Origin: Aerolutibacter ruishenii | Lineage (GTDB): Bacteria > Pseudomonadota > Gammaproteobacteria > Xanthomonadales > Xanthomonadaceae | DNA length: 64,000 bases | Direction of reading: 5' to 3' | Assembly (NCBI RefSeq): GCF_007830115.1 | Contig: NZ_VLKP01000012.1 | Coordinates: 25,362 to 89,361 of the forward strand | In this document: positions 30,580 to 42,581 of the stretch, piece by piece | Numbering within the stretch: the stretch's first letter is position 1 | Layout of the letters: each line of letters opens with the position of its first letter | Made by a program: the position numbers and the translations under genes | The notes under the pieces: model-generated | Seen by the model: the letters and a program-made list of their open reading frames with translations, nothing else | The model's database searches: none | Told to the model about the DNA's origin: nothing

Positions 30580-31410
30580 TCAAGTGGAGACGTGCCGCAG
30601 CGTCTTCACCACCTTCCACTGGCCATCGACGTGGCGCACCTCGAAGGTCTTGTACCGGGCCCACATGCGGTGGTGGTAGGCGCTGAATTCCACCGTGCCT
30701 GCATCGGGCGCGCTGGGTCGGAAGGCGGTGACGTCCAGGATCTCCGCGTCCTGTCCCGAGGTGCCGTGGATGCTGCCCTTGTCCACGTCGGCGTTGCGCA
30801 CGCAGTGGTTGGCGGGCACGATCAGGTGGTCCCGGCTGCCGATGCCGCGCATCACGTCCGGCAACGGGTTGCGGCCATCCACTGACACGCACACCACCGG
30901 CATCACCGTGTTCGGAATCTCCGCGTTGAGAACGGCCATGGCGATGCCGTCCAACGTGGGCGCGACCCTGCCATCGAACGGGGGCGAGGCGAGCTCCGGC
31001 GCGGGCGTGGCAACCTGCCTGAGCGAATGCACCATCGCCAGCCCAAGGATCACCGCGATGCCAAGCATCAGGCCGGCCTTGATCCGCCAGGCGCGCTTTT
31101 GCGCCGATGGCTTGCCGTAGCGTTCTTCCTCGCTGCGGAAGTTGGGGGCGAGGTAGCTTGATTCGCCGGGGCGCGTGGAGTCCAGCAGGCCGGCCTTGCG
31201 CAGCAGGTCGCGCGCGCGGATCTGGTCCTCGGATTGCACCACCCAGACGGCGGGGCGCCGGGTGTTGTCGTCGCTGTAGCTGAACGTGCCGCGGCGGCTG
31301 CCCTTGTAGGAGCGGCCGTCGCTGATGCGCACCTCGATGCCTTCGTCACGCAGCAGCTGCGCGACGGCTTCGACGTTCTCGATGCGGGCGCTGCTGAAGA
31401 CCTGGCGCAC
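30580..31410 (-). CDS. DUF2007-like putative signal-transducing protein with a membrane anchor
   Basis: 276 residues. N-terminal DUF2007-type domain (MRQVFSSARIENVEAVAQLL, about 1-75), a single membrane segment (about 110-128, IKAGLMLGIAVILGLAMVHS) and a C-terminal soluble domain (about 145-276) of unknown type. The start is a GTG at 31410, four bases after the tesB stop, so it is probably expressed with tesB. Function unknown. Confidence 0.7.
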   Translation of the reverse strand: MRQVFSSARIENVEAVAQLLRDEGIEVRISDGRSYKGSRRGTFSYSDDNTRRPAVWVVQSEDQIRARDLLRKAGLLDSTRPGESSYLAPNFRSEEERYGKPSAQKRAWRIKAGLMLGIAVILGLAMVHSLRQVATPAPELASPPFDGRVAPTLDGIAMAVLNAEIPNTVMPVVCVSVDGRNPLPDVMRGIGSRDHLIVPANHCVRNADVDKGSIHGTSGQDAEILDVTAFRPSAPDAGTVEFSAYHHRMWARYKTFEVRHVDGQWKVVKTLRHVST

Positions 31411-31413
31411 GGA

Positions 31414-32301
31414 TCAACCCTGGGTGCCGGTGGCGTCGGCTTTGTGCACCACGCGGATCAGGCCTTCCTGCGCGGTGCTGGCCACCAGGCGGCCGTCGCG
31501 GTCGTAGATCTGGCCACGGGCCAGGCCGCGGCTGCCCTGCGCGCTCGGGCTGTCGATGGAGTACAGCAGCCACTCGTCGGCACGGAACGGGCGGTGGAAC
31601 CACAGGGTGTGGTCCAGCGACGCCATCTGCACGTTGGGCTGGTAGTAACTGATGCCATGCGGGAAGGTCGCGGTGCCCAGCAGGTGGAAGTCCGAGGCAT
31701 AGGCGAGCAGGGCGCGGTGCAGTTCCGGCGCGTCACCGACCGGCTCGCTCAGCCGGAACCAGACCTGCTGGTAGGGCGGGCGCTTGGGCGGGTTCAACTC
31801 ATCGCGCGGGTACACGTGGCGGAACTCGAACGGGCCTTGGCGCGTGAGCCAACGCTGCACCTTGATCGGCAGGGTGGCCATCACCTCCGGCGGCACGGCC
31901 GGCGCCGGCTCGATGTCCTCGGGCTTGGGCACTTCGGACATCGACAGCTGATGCTCGACGCCCCCCTCCTCCTTCTGGAACGACGCGGCGAGGAAGAAGA
32001 TCGGCTGCCCGTGCTGGATGGCGGTGACCCGGCGCACCGAAAAGCTGCCGCCGTCACGGGTGCGGTCCACCTGGTAGACGATGGGCGCGTCGATGTCGCC
32101 GGCCTTGAGGAAATAGGCGTGCAGCGAATGCGCCGCGCGCGGATCGAGCAGGGTGGCCTGCGCGGCCGACAGCGCCTGCCCCAGCACCTGGCCGCCGAAC
32201 ACGTACTTGGTGCCGATGTCGCGGCTCTGGCCGCGAAACAGGTTGTCTTCGAGGCGCTCGAGCGACAGCAGTTCGATCAGCTCGGAGACGTGGGATGTCA
32301 T
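31414..32301 (-). CDS. tesB: Acyl-CoA thioesterase II
   Basis: 295 residues forming the double hot-dog fold: GTKYVFGGQVLGQALSAA near the N-terminus, HSLHAYFLKAGD with the conserved His, and a second repeat with LLAYASDFHLLGTA and SLDHTLWFHRPFRADEWLLY holding the catalytic Asp. Hydrolyses medium and long acyl-CoA. The ATG at 32301 gives MTSHVSELIELLSLERLEDN as expected. A G8 run (32376-32383) lies upstream. Confidence 0.94.
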   Translation of the reverse strand: MTSHVSELIELLSLERLEDNLFRGQSRDIGTKYVFGGQVLGQALSAAQATLLDPRAAHSLHAYFLKAGDIDAPIVYQVDRTRDGGSFSVRRVTAIQHGQPIFFLAASFQKEEGGVEHQLSMSEVPKPEDIEPAPAVPPEVMATLPIKVQRWLTRQGPFEFRHVYPRDELNPPKRPPYQQVWFRLSEPVGDAPELHRALLAYASDFHLLGTATFPHGISYYQPNVQMASLDHTLWFHRPFRADEWLLYSIDSPSAQGSRGLARGQIYDRDGRLVASTAQEGLIRVVHKADATGTQG

Positions 32302-32469
32302 GGACGCAGGGGTGGTGGCAGCAGGCCAGCCAGTATACCTGTCCACTGCAGGCGACCCGGGCGGCGCCGGGAATCGGGGGGGGCGGCGAACGGGACCGGC
32401 GCCACCCACGCGCGCACCTGGAAATCGGCCGTGGGCCGTTAGCCGTGGCCCATGGGCTTGGACCGTAGC

Positions 32470-33060
32470 TCAGGGCAGCGACGTTTCAGGTTGCAGCCGC
32501 TTCAGCGGCACGGCCTGCAGCACCTCGTCCCATGGAAACCGTGGGCCCGGGTCGCGCTTGCGCCGCACCTTGAGCGAGGGGTCGTCGCTGGCCTCCACCT
32601 CGGTGGTGTCCAGGTCCTCGTGGCCCGCGATCAACTGCAGGCTGGGGTTCTCGGTGCGCAGTCGTTGCAGCAGCGCGATGAGGGCCAGGATCTGCGCTGC
32701 GGGGTAGGCCTCGTCCATGGTCTGGTGTCCGGCCGCCAGCCAGTCCGGGTAGCGGCCGCGGTTGACCAGCTCGATGCCGATGGAGCGTGGGTTGTAGCCA
32801 CGCGTGTGGTGGGCCACGCGCTCCACTGACACGTACTGGTGCACGCTGCCGTCGCGGTCGACGTAGTAATGCCCGCTGTTGCCGGTGCCCGACGCCTGAT
32901 ACAGCACCTCCTCGCCAAAGCGCCGCGCCATGGCCAGGTCCGGCAGCTCGGTGCAATGCATCACCACCAGGTCCACCTGCTCGCGCGGCCGCGCGTCCAG
33001 GCGTGCTTCGTAAGGCAGTGGGTCGATGTGGATGGGCAACAGCGGCAGGTCGGGCAACAT
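32470..33060 (-). CDS. N-acetylmuramoyl-L-alanine amidase (AmpD-like, amidase_2)
   Basis: 196 residues, no signal peptide. Zinc ligands expected at His about 35 (LVVMHCTELPD), His about 146 (LIAGHEDLDT) and Asp about 164-168 (RKRDPGPRFPW), with GHYYVDRDGSVHQYVSVERV and SIGIELVNRGRYPDWL. Resembles AmpD, which cleaves anhydro-muropeptides in the cytoplasm during wall recycling; a phage-type amidase is the alternative. Divergent from the hydrolase-rlmKL operon. Confidence 0.88.
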   Translation of the reverse strand: MLPDLPLLPIHIDPLPYEARLDARPREQVDLVVMHCTELPDLAMARRFGEEVLYQASGTGNSGHYYVDRDGSVHQYVSVERVAHHTRGYNPRSIGIELVNRGRYPDWLAAGHQTMDEAYPAAQILALIALLQRLRTENPSLQLIAGHEDLDTTEVEASDDPSLKVRRKRDPGPRFPWDEVLQAVPLKRLQPETSLP

Positions 33061-33168
33061 GGGCCGGATGCTACCATTCGCCCCTGCACCGGGGCCTGCC
33101 GCGACGCAGCGCCATCGAGACCGCTGCCCGCGCCGCAGGCCTGTCATCGCCTCCCCCTCGGACTCTCC

Positions 33169-33692
33169 ATGCGCGGACACTGCATCCTTTCCCACGGCTT
33201 CGAAAGCGGCCCCGACGCCACCAAGGTCGCCGCCCTGGCCGAGGCGGCCGAGCGCGTTGGCTGGACCCACGAGCGCCCGGATTACACCGACCTGGACGCC
33301 AGGCGCGAGGTCAGCGAACTGGGCGACGTGCCGGCGCGCCTGCAGCGCCTGCTGGGCCTGGCGCAGGCCGCCGCCGTGCGCGGCCCCGTGGTGCTGGCGG
33401 GTTCCAGCCTGGGCGCCTACATTTCCGGACTGGTGTCGCTGCAGGTACAGGTGAAGGGGTTGTTCCTGATGGCACCGCCGATCCGCATGGGGCAGGCGCA
33501 GCCACTCGCCGCCGCCGCGGTGCCCACCGGCATCATCCACGGCTGGCATGATGAGTTGATCCCCGCCGCCCACGTGGTGGAATGGTCCGCGCCGCGTTCG
33601 GACCGGTTGTTGCTGGTCGACGATGGCCATCGCCTGGCCAACCACGTGTATGCGAGCGCCGCCGAATTCGCCGCCCTGCTGGATGGCCTGCA

Positions 33693-33696
<4 letters not shown>
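33169..33696 (+). CDS. Small alpha/beta hydrolase (YqiA/UPF0227-like)
   Basis: 175 residues. Oxyanion motif [15 protein letters not shown], nucleophile [13 protein letters not shown], Asp in [12 protein letters not shown] and His in [12 protein letters not shown], a complete catalytic triad in a minimal fold. Cytoplasmic esterase of unknown substrate. Its stop overlaps the rlmKL start (ATGA), so the two are co-translated. Confidence 0.87.
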
Positions 33697-36010
<2,314 letters not shown>

Positions 36011-36014
<4 letters not shown>

Positions 36015-36601
36015 CCCGCAAGCGGCCGCGGTTGCACAGGGCGCACTGGTGGACCTTCTTCCGCCAGTGGCTGCGCAACCCGCGCCGCATGGCGGCCGTG
36101 GCACCCTCGAGCGCGGGGCTTGCCGCGGCCATGCTGCGCGAGTTGCCGGAAGGCACGCGTCGCGTGATCGAGCTGGGCGGCGGCACAGGAGCGGTCACGG
36201 CCGCGTTGCTCGATGCAGGCATTGAAGGCGAAAACCTGCTGGTGGTGGAGTTGGACGAGAAACTGCATGCCCACCTGAGCGTGCGTTTCCCGCAGGTGCG
36301 CATCGTCAAAGGCGATGCGGGCGACCTGCCGCGCATTGCCGCACACTACCTCGCCGATGGCCCCGCCGATGCCGTGGTGTCAGGCCTGGGGTTGCTGTCG
36401 ATGCCGCGCGAGGCCCAGCGCGACGTGATGGCCGCGGCATTTGCTTGCCTGCGGCCAGAGGGGCGCTATGTCCAGTTCACCTACGGTCCGGCCGCCCCGG
36501 TGGCCGAGGACGTCGTGGCCGAGCTGGGCCTGCAGGTGCGGCGTGGGGCGTTCGTGTTGCGCAACGTGCCGCCCGCGACGGTGTACGTGTACAGCCGTTG
36601 A
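36011..36601 (+). CDS. Class I SAM-dependent methyltransferase, phospholipid N-methyltransferase-like
   Basis: 196 residues. Motif [17 protein letters not shown] (about 52-67), acidic end of beta 2 VVELDEKLH, and KGDAGDLP. The N-terminus [20 protein letters not shown] resembles PmtA-like phospholipid methyltransferases. The substrate, lipid or RNA, is not certain. ATG overlaps the rlmKL stop (ATGA). Confidence 0.82.
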
Positions 36602-36698
36602 GCGATGGCGGCCTGCATGAACGGTCGTCGCCACATTCAGCGAGCAGGCCACGCCACGAAGGCCACGCCTCGGGACATGGCCTGGTCGGGCCCGGCGA

Positions 36699-37139
36699 TC
36701 AGTTGCTGCTCAGGCGCGCGGTCTGGAAGCGCATGCCACGCGCCGTGCCGATTTCTTCCTGGAGCCGTTCCGGCGAGCTGGCCTGCAGCCAGATGTGCGC
36801 CACGCGGCCGTCCGGCAGTTGTACCAGCGTTTCGCGCGTTTCAATGTTGGGACGTCCGGCCACTTCGCTGCGGTACCAGTAGATCGCCTGGCCGTCGATG
36901 GTGTCCTCCTCCACGCGGTTGCCGCGCTTGGGCTCGAACGGGGCCTTGCGTGCGATATACACACCGAAGGCCTCCGAGCCGTCCGGCCGCAGTGCGCGGC
37001 AGAAGTCGGTACCGGCATTGGCGCGGTGCTCCCACGCCAGGACCGCGTCATCGGGCAGTTTCGGACAGCCGGTAGCCTCCTGCGCCTGGGCTGCCCCCGC
37101 CGCAACCATCAAAGACAGACAAAGGATTGGCTTGATCAT
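36699..37139 (-). CDS. Secreted hypothetical protein
   Basis: 146 residues with a clean Sec signal peptide (MIKPILCLSLMVAAGAAQAQ, cleavage at AQA-QE). Mature part has two cysteines (GCPKLP ... FCRAL), probably disulfide-bonded in the periplasm, and RVEEDTIDGQAIYWYRSEV. No family recognised. A promoter-like sequence in an AT-rich island precedes it. Confidence 0.75.
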   Translation of the reverse strand: MIKPILCLSLMVAAGAAQAQEATGCPKLPDDAVLAWEHRANAGTDFCRALRPDGSEAFGVYIARKAPFEPKRGNRVEEDTIDGQAIYWYRSEVAGRPNIETRETLVQLPDGRVAHIWLQASSPERLQEEIGTARGMRFQTARLSSN

Positions 37140-37183
37140 TGGTCGTTCCCCCTGGGCACAGCCGCAATAGGGCCGTGATTCCG

Positions 37184-37212
37184 ACCATAAAACACAATTG
37201 GGTCATTGACAA
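37184..37212 (-). promoter_or_regulatory. Candidate promoter of the secreted hypothetical gene
   Basis: Minus-strand TTGTCA (37212-37207), 17-base spacer, TATGGT (37189-37184), about 45 bases ahead of the ATG at 37139 and inside a locally AT-rich stretch. Confidence 0.4.
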
Positions 37213-37271
37213 ATGATTAACAATAAGTTTCGCCGGTAACCGCCGAGCGGGTGTGCGCCCGGTGCCGGCGG

Positions 37272-38132
37272 TCAGCGTTCAGGCAAGGGGATGAACTCGT
37301 CATCGCCAGGGACGGTGCCAAAACGCCCTTCCACCCAATCCTGCTTGGCCTGTTCAATCCTCTCACGCGAAGATGAGACGAAGTTCCACCACAGGTGGCG
37401 CGGGCCATCCAATGGCTCGCCACCCAGCAGCATGGCCTTGACCGGGGCGCGGGCGCGTAGTCGATGGCGGACACCGGGGTCGAGCACCACCAGGTGCCGC
37501 TCGGGGATGTCGACGCCATCGAGCTGGGCGTCGCCTTCCAGCACGTACAGGGCGCGCTCGGCGTGGCCGGCGTCGAGTTCGGTCTCGGCATCCACGTCCA
37601 GGTCGATGGCCACGTACAGGGTGTCGTTGAACACCTGTACCGGCGACTCCTCGCCATAGGCGCGGCCTGCGACCACCCGCAGCCATGCGCCATCGCGACG
37701 CTGGTGGGGCAGGGTTTCCGCGGAATGGTGGAAGAAGGCCGGGGCAATTTCCTCGTGTGACTTCGGCAGCGCCACCCAGGTCTGCATACCATGCAGCGGA
37801 TGCTCGCCATGCCGCAGGGCCAGGGGCGTGCGCTCGGAATGGGCGATGCCGCGGCCGGCGGTCATCCAGTTCACGTCGCCGGGGCTGATGTCCTGCAGGC
37901 TGCCCAGCGTGTCGCGGTGGGTGATGGTGCCCGACCAGAGGAAGGTGACCGTGGCCAGGCCGATGTGCGGGTGCGGGCGCACGTCGATACCGCGGCCGGG
38001 CTCGAACACGGTCGGGCCCATGTGGTCCACGAACACGAACGGTCCGACCGAACGCGCCTGCAGGCTGGGTACGGCGCGACGCACCTGGAAGCCGCCGAGG
38101 TCATGTACGCGGGGGACAACAATCGTGGTCAT
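37272..38132 (-). CDS. Pirin family protein
   Basis: 286 residues, bicupin pirin fold with metal ligands HPHIGLATVTFLW (two His), the third His in GDVNWMTAGRGIAHSE and a conserved Glu. C-terminal cupin with LVVLDPGVRHRLRARAPVKA. Pirins include quercetinase-like enzymes; function here unspecified. Start ATG at 38132. A G-rich tract lies about 95 bases upstream. Confidence 0.92.
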   Translation of the reverse strand: MTTIVVPRVHDLGGFQVRRAVPSLQARSVGPFVFVDHMGPTVFEPGRGIDVRPHPHIGLATVTFLWSGTITHRDTLGSLQDISPGDVNWMTAGRGIAHSERTPLALRHGEHPLHGMQTWVALPKSHEEIAPAFFHHSAETLPHQRRDGAWLRVVAGRAYGEESPVQVFNDTLYVAIDLDVDAETELDAGHAERALYVLEGDAQLDGVDIPERHLVVLDPGVRHRLRARAPVKAMLLGGEPLDGPRHLWWNFVSSSRERIEQAKQDWVEGRFGTVPGDDEFIPLPER

Positions 38133-38225
38133 GGTGCGACTCCATGGGGCAGAAAGACAGCATGCCACCGTGGGCCGTCAGGCGCCTCTGCGTCCGTGGA
38201 ACGGCCTATTGCGGTTGCGCCGGCC

Positions 38226-38257
38226 GGGGTCGGGGCAGGGGCGGGGTAGGGGCGGGG
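38226..38257 (+). other. G-rich tract with six G4 runs, potential G-quadruplex
   Basis: Six runs of exactly four G (38226, 38232, 38238, 38243, 38249, 38254), separated by one or two bases, on the plus strand. It sits between the pirin start (38132) and the GNAT stop (38295), that is in the pirin upstream region, on the non-transcribed strand relative to a minus-strand RNA complement. Confidence 0.75.
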
Positions 38258-38294
38258 TAGCGATCGCATTGCACCCTGATAGGTGCCCCTGGGC

Positions 38295-38801
38295 CTACGC
38301 CGGACTCCAGCCGAACAGTTTCACCTCGTCGTCGCGGGACAGCGAGAGCATCCGCTCGAAGCGGAAGCCGAGGCTTTCCAGCAGGCGCGCGGAACTGCCA
38401 TTGCCCGGCGAAGTGATGGCCACGATGCGCTGCAGGCCGATGTCGCGAACGCCGTGCTCCAGCGTCGCGGCGGCCGCTTCGCGGGCATAGCCCTGGCCCC
38501 AATACTGCGGCAACAGTGCGTAGCCGATGTCCACATCGTCCAGCGTGTCGCGCTTGATCAGGCCGCACAGGCCCATGGCGGCGCCATCGGCGGCCCGCTC
38601 GATGCAGTACAGGCCGAAGCCATGTCGCGCGTACATGGCCAGTGGGCCGTTGCGCAGGAAGTCGCGTGCGTCGTCCAGGCCGCGCACGCCCTTGTCGCCG
38701 ATGTTTTCCAGCCACGAGGGCTGGTTGACCAGATCGAGGATGAAGGGCGCGTCGTCCAGCGTGAGGCGGCGCAGACGCAGGCGTTCGGTGGCAAGGGGCA
38801 T
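38295..38801 (-). CDS. GNAT-family N-acetyltransferase (RimJ/L-like)
   Basis: 168 residues starting MPLATERLRLRRLTLDDAPF at the ATG at 38801. RimJ/RimL-type pattern: VDIGYALLPQYWGQGYAREA as acetyl-CoA loop, IVAITSPGNGSSARLLESLG and FRFERM. Probably acetylates an amino group of a protein or small molecule; target unknown. Confidence 0.88.
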   Translation of the reverse strand: MPLATERLRLRRLTLDDAPFILDLVNQPSWLENIGDKGVRGLDDARDFLRNGPLAMYARHGFGLYCIERAADGAAMGLCGLIKRDTLDDVDIGYALLPQYWGQGYAREAAAATLEHGVRDIGLQRIVAITSPGNGSSARLLESLGFRFERMLSLSRDDEVKLFGWSPA

Positions 38802-38887
38802 CAAGGCCGGGCTCCGGTGGCATGAAGCGACAGCATACGGGCGTCGTGCAACGCAGGCGAAGGATGCAGGTAATCCGTGCCGCCGCC

Positions 38888-41800
38888 TCAACCCGGTCGC
38901 AGCGCGGTGAACAGCCCGCGGGCCGCATTGATCCGCGACGTGGCATCTGGCAGTTCCAGCTTCACCTTCAGCTTGTCCGGCCCCTCCATCTGGTACAGCT
39001 TGGGTTGGCCCTGGATCATCCTGATGATCGCCATCGGGTCCACATTTGGCTTTTCCACGAATTGGAGGCGGCCTCCGGTGGCGCCGATATCGAGCTTGCG
39101 GATGCCCAGGTCGGTGGCCTGCAGTTTCAGTTCCGCCACGGCGAACAGGTGCTTGGCCGGGTCGGGCAGCAGGCCGAAGCGGTCGATCATCTCCACCTGC
39201 AGCTCACGCAGTTCCTCCGCGTCGCGCGCGCCGCTGATGCGCTTGTACAGCGTCAGGCGGGTGTGCACGTCGGGCAGGTAATCGTCCGGGATCAGCGCGG
39301 GTACGTGCAGCTCGACCTCGGCGCCGCGGGCGTGGTGACCATCCACGTCGGGCAGTTCGCCACGCTTGATCGACTTGACCGCGCGCTCCAGCAGCTCGGT
39401 GTACAGGCTGAAACCGACCTCGGCCATCTGCCCGCTCTGGTCCTCGCCCAGCAGCTCGCCGGCGCCGCGGATCTCCAGGTCGTGGGTGGCCAGGGTGAAG
39501 CCGGCACCGAGTTCGTCCATTGCGGCGATGGCATCCAGGCGCTTCTTCGCATCAGCGGTGATGGACTTCCTGTCCGGCACCACCAGGTAGGCATAGGCGC
39601 GATGGTGGCTGCGGCCCACGCGGCCGCGCAACTGGTGCAGCTGCGCCAGGCCGAACTTGTCGGCGCGGTTGATGATGATGGTGTTGGCGTTGGGGATGTC
39701 GATGCCCGATTCAATGATCGTCGAGGCCAGCAGCACGTTGAAGCGCTGCTTGTGGAAGTCGAGCATCACCCGTTCCAGTTCGCGCTCGGGCATCTGGCCG
39801 TGGGCCACGCCGATGCGCGCCTCCGGCACCAGTTCCTCCAGCTGGCGCTGCATGCGGCCGATGCTTTCGACATCGTTGTGCAGGAAGTACAGCTGGCCAC
39901 CACGCGACAGTTCGCGCTGGAACGCTTCGCGCAGCTGTGCGTCATCCCATGGCACCACGAAGGTCTGCACCGCCAGGCGATGCGCGGGTGGCGTGGCAAT
40001 GATGCTCAGATCACGCAGGCCGGCCATCGCCATGTTGAGCGTGCGCGGGATCGGCGTGGCGGTCAGGGTCAGCAGGTGCACATTGGCGCGCAGCGCCTTC
40101 AGCGCCTCCTTCTGGCGCACGCCGAAACGCTGCTCCTCGTCCACGATCACCAGGCCCAGGTCGGCGAAGCGCACGTCCGGCTGCAGCAGGCGGTGGGTGC
40201 CGACGATGACGTCGATCTTGCCCTCGGCCACCTTGGCCAGTTCGGCCTCGATTTCCTTCTTGGTCTTGAAGCGCGACAGCACCTCCACCTTGAGCGGCCA
40301 ATCGGCGAAACGGTCCCGGAAATTGCGGTAGTGCTGCTCGGCCAGCAGGGTGGTGGGCACCAGCACCGCGACCTGCTTGCCACCGGCCGCGGCGACAAAC
40401 GCCGCGCGCACCGCCACTTCGGTCTTGCCGAAACCGACGTCGCCGCAGACCACGCGATCCATCGGCTGGCTGGAGGCGAGGTCGCGGATCACCGCTTCGA
40501 TCGAGGCATGCTGGTCGGGCGTTTCCTCGAACGGGAACGCCGCGGCGAACGGCTCATACATCGCGCGGTCGACGTCGATGGCGAGGCCGGCGCGCGCCTG
40601 GCGCTTGGCCTGGATCTCCAGCAACTCCGCCGCCACGTCGCGCACTTTCTCCGCGGCCTTGCGTTTGGCCTTGGTCCATTGCTCGCCGCCGAGTGAGTGC
40701 AGCGGCGCGGTCTCCGGCGAGGCGCCGGAGTAGCGGTTGATCAGGTGCAGCTGCGCGACCGGCACGTACAGGCGGTCGCCCTTGGCGTATTCGATCTCGA
40801 GGTATTCGCCCTTCTCGCCGCCGGCTTCCAGCACGATCAGGCCGCGATACCGGCCCACGCCGTGGTCCTCGTGGACGATGGGCGCGCCTTCGCTCAACTC
40901 GCCCAGGTCACGGATGATCGCCTCGGGCTCGCGACCGGCGCGCTTGCGGCGGCGCGGCTGCGAGGCACGCTCGGGGAACAGCTGGCGCTCGGTGAGCACC
41001 ACCATCGCCGGTGCATCGATCGCGAAACCGTCGTCGAACGGCGCCACGGCGATGGCGAAACGGGATGGCTCGCCACCGGGCGCGACGGGCGTACCGCGCT
41101 GGTCGGCAGCACCGTCACCGGCGAATGGCGGCGCGGCGGCAAACGCCGCCCAGTCGGCGACCACGGTGGGCCGCAGTTCCGCGGCGGCCAGCAGCTCCAT
41201 CAGCGCCTCGCGCCGCCCGGCGGAGTCGGCCGCGACCAGCACCCGGCCCGGATGGCTGCCGAGGAACGACTTCAGTGCCGCACCCGGCGCGACATCCTTG
41301 GCGGCAATGGGCAGGGACGGTGCGGGCTGGTCGCCCAGCGCCTGCGCACGATCGCGTTGGGGATGGCCGTCGCCGCAGACCTCGATACGCTCGCCCTGGT
41401 TGAGGCGTTCGCGGAGCTGTTGTGGCGACAGGTACAGCGTCTCCGGCGGCAGGATCGGCCGTTCGATGTCGTGGCGACGCTGTTCGTAGCGTTCACCGGT
41501 CTGGTGCCAGAACTGGTCGGCGGCCTCGAGCGCGCCATCGGCGATTACCGGCAGGGCCGCCTGGCCCAGGTAATCGAACAGCGTGGAGGTCTGCTCGAAG
41601 AACAACGGCAGGTAGTACTCGATGCCGGCCGGTGCGGCACCCGCCTTGAGGTCCTGGTATAGGGCGCTGCGCCGGGTGTCCAGGTCGAAGCGCTCGCGCA
41701 GGCCCTCCATCGCACGCTTGAGCGCGGCCTCATCCAGCGGCACCTCGCGGCCGGGCAGCAGCTTGACCGCGTCGATCTTGTCCAGCGAGCGCTGCGACTC

Positions 41801-42412
41801 GGGGTCGAAGCCGCGGATGGTGTCGATCTCGTCGTCCAGCAGTTCCACGCGGAACGGCATGTCCGCGCCCATCGGGTATACGTCCAGCAGCCCGCCACGC
41901 ACGGCGAAGTCGCCTGGATCGAGTACCTGCGGCACGTTGCGGTAACCGGCCGATTCAAGTCGGCGCTTCTCGCCCTCCAGGTCGAGGCGCTGGCCCACGC
42001 GCACGTCGAAACTGTCACCGACCACATGGCGCACGGGTGCGAGCCGCTGCAGCAACGTCTGCACCGGCACCACCACGATGCCGCGTTTGAGCGTGGGCAG
42101 GCGATGCAGCGCGGCCAGGCGCTGCGAGACGATGTCGGGATGCGGACTGAAGACGTCGTATGGCAGGGTTTCCCAGTCCGGGAACGCCAGCACCGGAATG
42201 TCGGCCTGCGGACCCAGCAGCGTGTGCAGGTCCGATTCCAGCTGGTGCGCGCCATGGTTGTCGCGTGCCACCACCAGCAAAGGCCCTGCATGCGCGCCTG
42301 CCGCCAACGCCAGGTGGTAGGCCAGCGCCGACGGTGAAGCCGGTTGCTTCCACCAGGCGCGGGACTGGCCTGGCCGGGGCAGGGGCGGAGTGGGGAAACG
42401 CGGCTTGGACAT
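38888..42412 (-). CDS. mfd: Transcription-repair coupling factor Mfd
   Basis: 1174 residues, standard Mfd length. UvrB-homology domains (about 1-340, FPDWETLPYDVFSPHPDI), an RNA polymerase interaction domain (about 490-560, PIVHEDHGVGRYRG), translocase domains with Walker A VVCGDVGFGKTEVAVRA (about 652-668) and DEEQRFG, TATPIPRT motifs, and a C-terminal regulatory domain. Displaces stalled RNA polymerase and recruits UvrA. Only the UvrB-like ATP site is degenerate as usual. Confidence 0.97.
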   Translation of the reverse strand: MSKPRFPTPPLPRPGQSRAWWKQPASPSALAYHLALAAGAHAGPLLVVARDNHGAHQLESDLHTLLGPQADIPVLAFPDWETLPYDVFSPHPDIVSQRLAALHRLPTLKRGIVVVPVQTLLQRLAPVRHVVGDSFDVRVGQRLDLEGEKRRLESAGYRNVPQVLDPGDFAVRGGLLDVYPMGADMPFRVELLDDEIDTIRGFDPESQRSLDKIDAVKLLPGREVPLDEAALKRAMEGLRERFDLDTRRSALYQDLKAGAAPAGIEYYLPLFFEQTSTLFDYLGQAALPVIADGALEAADQFWHQTGERYEQRRHDIERPILPPETLYLSPQQLRERLNQGERIEVCGDGHPQRDRAQALGDQPAPSLPIAAKDVAPGAALKSFLGSHPGRVLVAADSAGRREALMELLAAAELRPTVVADWAAFAAAPPFAGDGAADQRGTPVAPGGEPSRFAIAVAPFDDGFAIDAPAMVVLTERQLFPERASQPRRRKRAGREPEAIIRDLGELSEGAPIVHEDHGVGRYRGLIVLEAGGEKGEYLEIEYAKGDRLYVPVAQLHLINRYSGASPETAPLHSLGGEQWTKAKRKAAEKVRDVAAELLEIQAKRQARAGLAIDVDRAMYEPFAAAFPFEETPDQHASIEAVIRDLASSQPMDRVVCGDVGFGKTEVAVRAAFVAAAGGKQVAVLVPTTLLAEQHYRNFRDRFADWPLKVEVLSRFKTKKEIEAELAKVAEGKIDVIVGTHRLLQPDVRFADLGLVIVDEEQRFGVRQKEALKALRANVHLLTLTATPIPRTLNMAMAGLRDLSIIATPPAHRLAVQTFVVPWDDAQLREAFQRELSRGGQLYFLHNDVESIGRMQRQLEELVPEARIGVAHGQMPERELERVMLDFHKQRFNVLLASTIIESGIDIPNANTIIINRADKFGLAQLHQLRGRVGRSHHRAYAYLVVPDRKSITADAKKRLDAIAAMDELGAGFTLATHDLEIRGAGELLGEDQSGQMAEVGFSLYTELLERAVKSIKRGELPDVDGHHARGAEVELHVPALIPDDYLPDVHTRLTLYKRISGARDAEELRELQVEMIDRFGLLPDPAKHLFAVAELKLQATDLGIRKLDIGATGGRLQFVEKPNVDPMAIIRMIQGQPKLYQMEGPDKLKVKLELPDATSRINAARGLFTALRPG

Positions 42413-42581
42413 CTGGTGAAATCCCGGGAAAACGTCAGCAGCGCCGGCAGTCGTGCCGCCAGCGCGAAAGGGTCAAGTTTACGCGAGCGCGACCTGCGGC
42501 CATGGCAATGACCATGCGCGGCAAGTGCGGCAAGTGCGCCTGGCAGAGGTGCAGTCCCGGACCCGAGGGTATGCGTGGTGC

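Noticed and set aside
32376..32383. G8 tract upstream of tesB as a phase-variation switch
   Set aside because: It lies about 75 bases before the start, outside any visible promoter or coding frame, so no mechanism is apparent.
38822..40696. 624-residue plus-strand open frame
   Set aside because: Antisense to mfd; composition typical of GC-rich shadow frames and no motif.
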